A model generated the notes under the pieces. The model searched no databases. It saw nothing but the letters and a program-made list of their open reading frames with translations, and was not told the DNA's origin. Positions 59,510 to 64,000 of a stretch of 64,000 bases of DNA are shown here, piece after piece. Position 1 is the first letter of the stretch. Every line of letters starts with the position of its first letter. The position numbers and the translations under genes are program-made. The stretch covers positions 104,862 through 168,861 of the forward strand of contig CABUIO010000004.1 of assembly GCA_902491625.1 (NCBI GenBank). Direction: 5' to 3'. Origin of the DNA: an uncultured Porphyromonadaceae bacterium. Its GTDB lineage: Bacteria > Bacteroidota > Bacteroidia > Bacteroidales > Muribaculaceae.

Positions 59510-60229
59510 ATGATATATCTGTATCGTGTCTATCAATGGCTGATCGCAGTGCCGCTTCTCGTGATTGCCACCGCCATAACCGCTATCACCTGTATCTTTT
59601 GCTCACTTTTGGGCGCAAAGGACAGGGGAGGCTATTGGCCTCCTATGATATGGTCGCGATGTGTCTGCAGTCTGCTGTTCGTGCGTGTGAAGGTCGTGGG
59701 GCGAAACAAGATTGACCGCAACAAACCATACGTTTTTGTCGCCAACCACCAGAGTGCGTTTGATATATGGTCTATCTACGGTTATCTGGGCCACCCATTT
59801 AAATGGATGATGAAGAAATCGCTTGAAAAGGTATTTCTTGTCGGTCCTGCATGTAAGTCCATCGGCCATGTCTTTGTCGATGACAGCTCCATTGCGGGTG
59901 TAAAGGATACCATTGAACACGCAAAAAAAACGCTGAAAGGCAACATGTCACTTGTAATCTTTCCGGAGGGTCACCGCAGTTTCGACGGCAAACTGATTCC
60001 CTTCAAGCGAGGCGCATTCATGCTTGCCGGCGAATTCGGAATGCCGGTCGTCCCGATAACTATCGACGGCGCCTACAAAGTTCTCCCGCGCTCTACCTAT
60101 AATATACGTCCGGGAAAAATTACGATAACGATACATGACGTCATTTATCCGGGAGAGAAAGGTTTCAACACCAAGCGACTGATGGAGCAGTGCCGGTCCG
60201 AGATAGAATCAGGACTTTCCAATCCCTGA
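59510..60229 (+). CDS. plsC: 1-acyl-sn-glycerol-3-phosphate acyltransferase
   Basis: 239 aa. An N-terminal membrane segment (about 8-32) precedes the acyltransferase motifs NHQSAFD (HX4D, about 79-85), the substrate motif VFVDDSS, FPEGHRS (about 151-157) and VVPITIDGAY. The enzyme converts lysophosphatidic acid to phosphatidic acid at the inner membrane. It is monocistronic with a strong terminator after it. Confidence 0.94.
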   Translation: MIYLYRVYQWLIAVPLLVIATAITAITCIFCSLLGAKDRGGYWPPMIWSRCVCSLLFVRVKVVGRNKIDRNKPYVFVANHQSAFDIWSIYGYLGHPFKWMMKKSLEKVFLVGPACKSIGHVFVDDSSIAGVKDTIEHAKKTLKGNMSLVIFPEGHRSFDGKLIPFKRGAFMLAGEFGMPVVPITIDGAYKVLPRSTYNIRPGKITITIHDVIYPGEKGFNTKRLMEQCRSEIESGLSNP

Positions 60230-60248
60230 CAAGGCGCTCCTAAAAATA

Positions 60249-60292
60249 TATCTTTGGCGAGACGATTTTTCATTTAATTGAAGTCGTCTCGC
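60249..60292 (+). terminator. Terminator after plsC
   Basis: GCGAGACGA (60257-60265) and TCGTCTCGC (60284-60292) form a perfect 9-bp stem with inner TTTTCA/TTGAA pairing. A TATCTTTG sequence directly before it looks like a -7 box but has no clear product. Confidence 0.65.
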
Positions 60293-60597
60293 ATCTTGTT
60301 ATATCAGCAAGGTGCATAATGCATTGACAAATAAATGATTATTGTGCTGTTAACTTATTTTTACATTTGAGTGTCATCGGTTTTTGCACATTAAAAATCG
60401 GTGTGTGCAAAAGTTCAAAAACATGCTGTCAAACATAAAAACGCTGTAACATTCTGACTCTTTGTGCGGTAGAGTTGTAAATGTCGCCCAAAATAACAAA
60501 TCTAAATTTTTTTTAGCACTAAAAATTAGGATTTTACCAGGCAAGCAACTAACTTTGAGCATACAGCAATACAAAATCTAAAAAAGTGTTAATAGAG
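60293..60597. other. AT-rich intergenic region upstream of ndk
   Basis: About 300 bp with no gene. It holds a 9-bp hairpin TTTTGCACA/TGTGCAAAA (60382-60390 and 60404-60412) and the ndk promoter at its right end. Confidence 0.5.
60526..60557 (+). promoter_or_regulatory. ndk: ndk promoter
   Basis: -7 TAACTTTG (60550-60557) with TTAG (60526-60529) 20 bp upstream. The leader is about 34 nt. Confidence 0.5.
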
Positions 60598-61065
60598 ATG
60601 GAGCAGACTCTTGCGATATTGAAGCCTTCGGCAGTAGAAAGAAATCTCATAGGAGACATCATCAAACGAATCTCAGACAAAGGCCTGATTATCGCCGGAA
60701 TGAAAATGATGCAACTTGACGAGAGAATCCTGCGCGAGCACTATTCCCATCTGGTTGACAAACCATTCTTCCCTTCCATTGTAGAGTCCATGACCGCTTC
60801 TCCTGTAGTGGTAATGTGCCTGAAAGGGGTCGATGCCGTGGCTGTGTTCAGAAACATGGCAGGCGTGACAAACGGCCGACAGGCTGCCGCAGGCACGATC
60901 AGAGGCGACTACAGCATGAGCAATCAGGCAAACATAGTGCACGCTTCCGATTCTGTTGATAACGCCAAGATTGAACTTGCCAGATTTTTCAAGGAAGAAG
61001 AAATCTTCGACTACATTCCCAAGTCGATAGACTTCCTTTATAGCAAGGATGAGATAAAAGCCTGA
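60598..61065 (+). CDS. ndk: Nucleoside-diphosphate kinase
   Basis: 155 aa from the ATG at 60598; a GTG at 60586 would add four residues and family members start MEQTLAILKPSAV. The active-site histidine is in NIVHASDS (near 117), and GTIRGDY and NGRQAAAGTIR match the nucleotide-binding Kpn-loop region. The enzyme balances NTP and dNTP pools by phosphate transfer from ATP. An M23 peptidase gene follows after 51 bp with no terminator between, so read-through is possible. Confidence 0.97.
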   Translation: MEQTLAILKPSAVERNLIGDIIKRISDKGLIIAGMKMMQLDERILREHYSHLVDKPFFPSIVESMTASPVVVMCLKGVDAVAVFRNMAGVTNGRQAAAGTIRGDYSMSNQANIVHASDSVDNAKIELARFFKEEEIFDYIPKSIDFLYSKDEIKA

Positions 61066-61116
61066 TCCTTACATTATTTTATCAAACAGACAAAATAGAA
61101 TAGAACTGACAGCAAT

Positions 61117-62034
61117 ATGAGTTTGAATCTAAAAAGAATACTGGGTGTAGGCCTTATGGCGGCAGCCATGGTTTTCTCGGCAGGAGCCCAGACAAAAAAT
61201 CCACATGCCAAAGCCCACAAGGGTCTGATGGCTAAGGCAACGACTACCAAGGATCGCATCGAGCTTTCCAAATCGACGATGAAGGATCTCGGCTTCGAGG
61301 ATATCGAGCCTGAAATCGACATATACACTGAGGGCTGGAACAGCAAACGCGTCAATCCATTCAATGACGCTCAGGTTCCTTCGTCTGACGTGATCAATCT
61401 CAGAGGTTTCTGCATGCCCACGAAGACACGCCTTGTCACTTCAAACTACGGTTATCGCAAGAAATTCGGCCGTATGCACAAGGGTATGGACATCCACATC
61501 AAATCCAACGATACAATTTATGCTGCATTCGACGGCAAAGTACGTCTTACCAATTATGAGGCCAGAGGGTACGGCAATTACGTGATTATCCGTCATCCCA
61601 ACAAACTTGAGACTGTCTATGGCCACCTTAACAAGTTCCTTGTTAAGCCCAATCAGGTGGTAAAGGCCGGTCAGCCCATAGCCCTCGGTGGCAACACAGG
61701 ACGCAGCACGGGTCCGCATCTCCACTTTGAGACACGTTATATGGGATACGCCATAAATCCGCAGGCGATTGTAGACTATCCCAACGGACGCCTTTTCGCC
61801 GAAACCTACACCTTCAACAAGAGTACATACACGCAGCCTTATAAAGGCGGCAGCGGTAATACCCGTTCTTACACAATCAATCAGGATCGTGCCGAGACTT
61901 ACACTGTGAAGAGTGGAGACAGACTCTCCGACATCGCCAAACGTCATGGTATCTCCCTGACAACGCTTTGCAGACTCAACAAGATCTCCGAAAGCGACAA
62001 GATTCAGGCGGGTCAGGTGCTGAAACTGAAGTGA
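61117..62034 (+). CDS. M23 family metallopeptidase with LysM domain (secreted)
   Basis: 305 aa. The signal peptide (about 1-25) ends SAGAQ. The M23 domain (about 105-215) has zinc-site residues in GRMHKGMDIHIKSND, the VYGHLNKF segment and HLHFETRYMG. A C-terminal LysM motif (about 260-305, YTVKSGDRLSDIAKRHGIS) binds peptidoglycan. The protein is a periplasmic peptidoglycan endopeptidase or amidase activator. It differs from the membrane-anchored M23 protein at 41857-42825. Confidence 0.94.
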   Translation: MSLNLKRILGVGLMAAAMVFSAGAQTKNPHAKAHKGLMAKATTTKDRIELSKSTMKDLGFEDIEPEIDIYTEGWNSKRVNPFNDAQVPSSDVINLRGFCMPTKTRLVTSNYGYRKKFGRMHKGMDIHIKSNDTIYAAFDGKVRLTNYEARGYGNYVIIRHPNKLETVYGHLNKFLVKPNQVVKAGQPIALGGNTGRSTGPHLHFETRYMGYAINPQAIVDYPNGRLFAETYTFNKSTYTQPYKGGSGNTRSYTINQDRAETYTVKSGDRLSDIAKRHGISLTTLCRLNKISESDKIQAGQVLKLK

Positions 62035-62106
62035 TACAAGCATATTTTGTAATTGTTAGCATAATTCGTAAACACTTAATTTCCCAACCAAATCATAATT
62101 CCCTGC

Positions 62107-62145
62107 GCAGGAGCCGATGTGAATCGTCTCCTGCATTCTATTTCT
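62107..62145 (+). terminator. Terminator after the M23/LysM gene
   Basis: GCAGGAG and CTCCTGC (62107-62113 and 62128-62134) form the outer stem with inner CGAT/ATCG, followed by ATTCTATTTCT. Confidence 0.6.
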
Positions 62146-62146
62146 A

Positions 62147-62177
62147 TTGTGTATATGAGCAAATTTTCGTAATTTTG
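62147..62177 (+). promoter_or_regulatory. Promoter of pfp
   Basis: -7 TAATTTTG (62170-62177), 20-bp spacer, -33 TTG (62147-62149). The leader of about 90 nt has a small hairpin AAGGCTG/CAGCCTT. Confidence 0.55.
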
Positions 62178-62272
62178 CAGTCGTAAAAATGACGCCGCAA
62201 AAGGCTGTAGCCAGCCTTCCGGCCACCGATAGAGATTACAATAATTCAAAGTTAGTTTTCTAAATACACATC

Positions 62273-63931
62273 ATGAAGAAGAGTGCGTTGCAAAGAGTGA
62301 GAGCTGAATATCAGCCCAAGCTTCCCAAAGCCCTCCAGGGTGCCGTAAAAGTGAAATTCGGCAATGCCACAGAATCTGTGGCTGATCAGGAGGAAATCAA
62401 AAAACTTTTCCCCAACACCTACGGACTTCCCGTTGTCCAGTTCGAAGAGGAAGCCAATCCCGAGCGTGTCGAGGAGCCGTTCAATGTCGGCATCATTCTC
62501 TCCGGAGGTCAGGCTCCCGGCGGACACAATGTAGTGAGCGGTATTTTCGACGGTATCAAGCGTCTTAACCGCGAATCGCGACTTTATGGCTTCCTCATGG
62601 GCCCTCAGGGTTTTGTGGATCATCAGTACATGGAGCTGACTGCCGGCATCATCAAGGACTATCGCAACACCGGCGGTTTCGACATCATCGGTTCCGGCCG
62701 AACAAAACTGGAGACTCCCGATCAGTTTGACAAGGGTCTTAAGATTCTTGAGGAGCTCAACATCAAGGCTCTCGTCATCATCGGTGGCGACGACTCCAAC
62801 ACAAATGCTGCCGTATTGGCCGAGTACTACAAGGCTAAGGGAGTTGACGTTCAGGTTATCGGTGTGCCTAAAACCATCGACGGTGACCTTAAGAACGAGT
62901 GGATCGAGACATCTTTCGGCTTCGACACAGCCTGCAAGGTCTACAGCGAGATGATCGGCAACATCGAGCGCGACTGTAACTCCGCAAAGAAATACTACCA
63001 CTTCATCAAGCTTATGGGCCGCTCCGCTTCCCATATCGCTCTTGAGTGTGCTCTCGAGACACAGCCCAACATCTGCCTCATCAGCGAGGAGATCGCTGCA
63101 AAGCGCATGACTCTCGACAACATCGTTAGCTACATCGCCTACGTTGTCAGCGAGCGCGCAAAACTTGGATGGAATTTCGGTACAGTCCTTATCCCCGAGG
63201 GTCTTATCGAGTTCATCCCCTCGATGAAGAAACTTATCAACGAGCTTAACGACGTTCTGGCCGAGCACGCCGAGGAAGTGGCAGACCTTGAGGAGATGGA
63301 TCGTCTGGTCAAGGTTCATTCATTCCTTACTCCCACCAATGCCGAGCTCTTCAAGAGCCTTCCCAAGGCCATTGCTCTCCAGCTTACACTCGACCGCGAC
63401 AGCCACGGCAACGTTCAGGTATCCCTCATCGAGACCGAACGTCTGATTTCCGAAATGGTTGAGAAACGTCTTGAGGAAATGGCAGAGCAAGGGCTTTACA
63501 TCGGCAAATTCGCTACTCAGCATCATTTCTTCGGTTACGAAGGCCGTTGCGCAGATCCTTCCAACTTCGACGCCGACTATACCTACGCTCTCGGTTTCAA
63601 CGCAGCTATGCTCATCAATGCAGGCCTTACAGGCTATATGTCGTCGGTACGCAACCTCACCGCCCATACAGAAGAGTGGATCCCCGGCGGAATTCCTATC
63701 ACCATGATGATGAACATGGAGCGTCGCCACGGCAAGATGAAGCCTGTGATCCAGAAGGCTCTCGTGAACCTCAACGGACGCCCCTATCTCAAATTCGCTT
63801 CCCAGCGCGAGACATGTGCCCTCAACACTCTCTATCAGTATCCCGGCCCGATCCAGTATTTCGGTCCCGCAGAGGTGTGCGACCGTCCCTCAATGACTTT
63901 GCTCCTTGAGCATGACAAGCCAATTGCCTGA
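62273..63931 (+). CDS. pfp: Diphosphate--fructose-6-phosphate 1-phosphotransferase (PPi-PFK)
   Basis: 552 aa, the length of the long (clade II) PPi-dependent enzymes. Key motifs are GIILSGGQAPGGHNVVSG (about 74-91), GGDDSNTNAAV (about 170-180), where the second Asp replaces the Gly of ATP enzymes and marks PPi use, PKTIDGDLKN (about 202-211) and MGRSASHIALECALET (about 247-262). It phosphorylates fructose 6-phosphate reversibly with pyrophosphate and so serves both glycolysis and gluconeogenesis. It is monocistronic; a MITE-like repeat begins 14 bp after the stop. Confidence 0.97.
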   Translation: MKKSALQRVRAEYQPKLPKALQGAVKVKFGNATESVADQEEIKKLFPNTYGLPVVQFEEEANPERVEEPFNVGIILSGGQAPGGHNVVSGIFDGIKRLNRESRLYGFLMGPQGFVDHQYMELTAGIIKDYRNTGGFDIIGSGRTKLETPDQFDKGLKILEELNIKALVIIGGDDSNTNAAVLAEYYKAKGVDVQVIGVPKTIDGDLKNEWIETSFGFDTACKVYSEMIGNIERDCNSAKKYYHFIKLMGRSASHIALECALETQPNICLISEEIAAKRMTLDNIVSYIAYVVSERAKLGWNFGTVLIPEGLIEFIPSMKKLINELNDVLAEHAEEVADLEEMDRLVKVHSFLTPTNAELFKSLPKAIALQLTLDRDSHGNVQVSLIETERLISEMVEKRLEEMAEQGLYIGKFATQHHFFGYEGRCADPSNFDADYTYALGFNAAMLINAGLTGYMSSVRNLTAHTEEWIPGGIPITMMMNMERRHGKMKPVIQKALVNLNGRPYLKFASQRETCALNTLYQYPGPIQYFGPAEVCDRPSMTLLLEHDKPIA

Positions 63932-63944
63932 TTGACAGGACCAG

Positions 63945-64000
63945 ATTAAGAGGTTGTTTAATAATCATTGTTAATGACAGGGTGGTGTATTTTATGATTA
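63945..64000 (+). repeat. Left end of a further MITE-like repeat, cut by the window edge
   Basis: ATTAAGAGGTTGTTTAATAA followed by TCATTGTTAA matches the left terminal repeat of the element at 11541-11872. The rest lies outside the window. Confidence 0.6.

Noticed and set aside
62252..63319. 355-codon minus-strand frame opposite pfp
   Set aside because: It mirrors the pfp coding region, runs through highly conserved PPi-PFK motifs and encodes no recognisable domain.

Overview
The window reads as chromosomal DNA of a Bacteroidales bacterium, most likely a gut Muribaculaceae member. The order-level evidence is good: promoters of the Bacteroidetes type (-33 TTTG or TTG, about 20 bp, -7 TAnnTTTG), few Shine-Dalgarno sites, secreted proteins with type IX secretion (T9SS) C-terminal sorting tails, BspA-like leucine-rich repeats, a DUF5686 outer-membrane protein, PPi-dependent phosphofructokinase and an RprXY-type two-component pair. 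The family-level call is inference. I see no tRNA, rRNA, CRISPR array or complete insertion sequence.

Layout. 0-4.5 kb: end of rpsR, rplI and a large secreted GLUG-repeat protein. 4.5-11.2 kb: a minus-strand tripartite RND efflux operon (outer-membrane channel, lipoprotein adaptor, pump), preceded by a secreted protein made of three putative zinc-finger repeats. 11.2-19.3 kb: a palindromic MITE-like element beside a single-domain malic enzyme, then an L,D-transpeptidase lipoprotein, an aquaporin, ygiQ and uvrB. 19.3-23.9 kb (accessory): a strongly structured leader with a 25-codon ORF ahead of a tiny XRE regulator, a beta-barrel protein, two glycosyltransferases and two lipoproteins. 23.9-34.2 kb: an alpha/beta hydrolase with a membrane-anchored MurF-like ligase, converging on the operon recJ-recQ-FAD oxidoreductase-tsaB-RelA/SpoT homologue. 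34.4-42.9 kb: DUF5686, a CYTH protein, and the operon M23 peptidase-merR-pyrK-pyrD-tex. 42.9-45.6 kb: alaS.

45.6-50.3 kb is the most unusual part. It holds a roughly 1.4-kb gene-free element with about 75-bp terminal inverted repeats and nested internal palindromes. Next to it is a candidate rod-shaped non-coding RNA of about 230 nt with its own promoter and terminator. A small ORF and an AT-rich BspA-like LRR gene follow; the LRR gene carries four 249-bp internal repeats. Beyond it lie a second copy of a 96-bp stem-loop cassette and a 113-bp tandem repeat.

50.3-64 kb returns to ordinary genes: a T9SS beta-helix protein, the operon yip1-smpB-purF-like-U32 peptidase, rprXY, plsC, ndk, an M23/LysM peptidase and pfp. 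The window ends inside another copy of the MITE-like repeat. Themes that connect the genes are envelope maintenance (L,D-transpeptidase, two M23 peptidases, MurF-like ligase, plsC, efflux pump), stress and repair (uvrB, recJ, recQ, RSH, rprXY), pyrimidine and purine synthesis, and translation quality (alaS, smpB, tsaB, rlhA-like).
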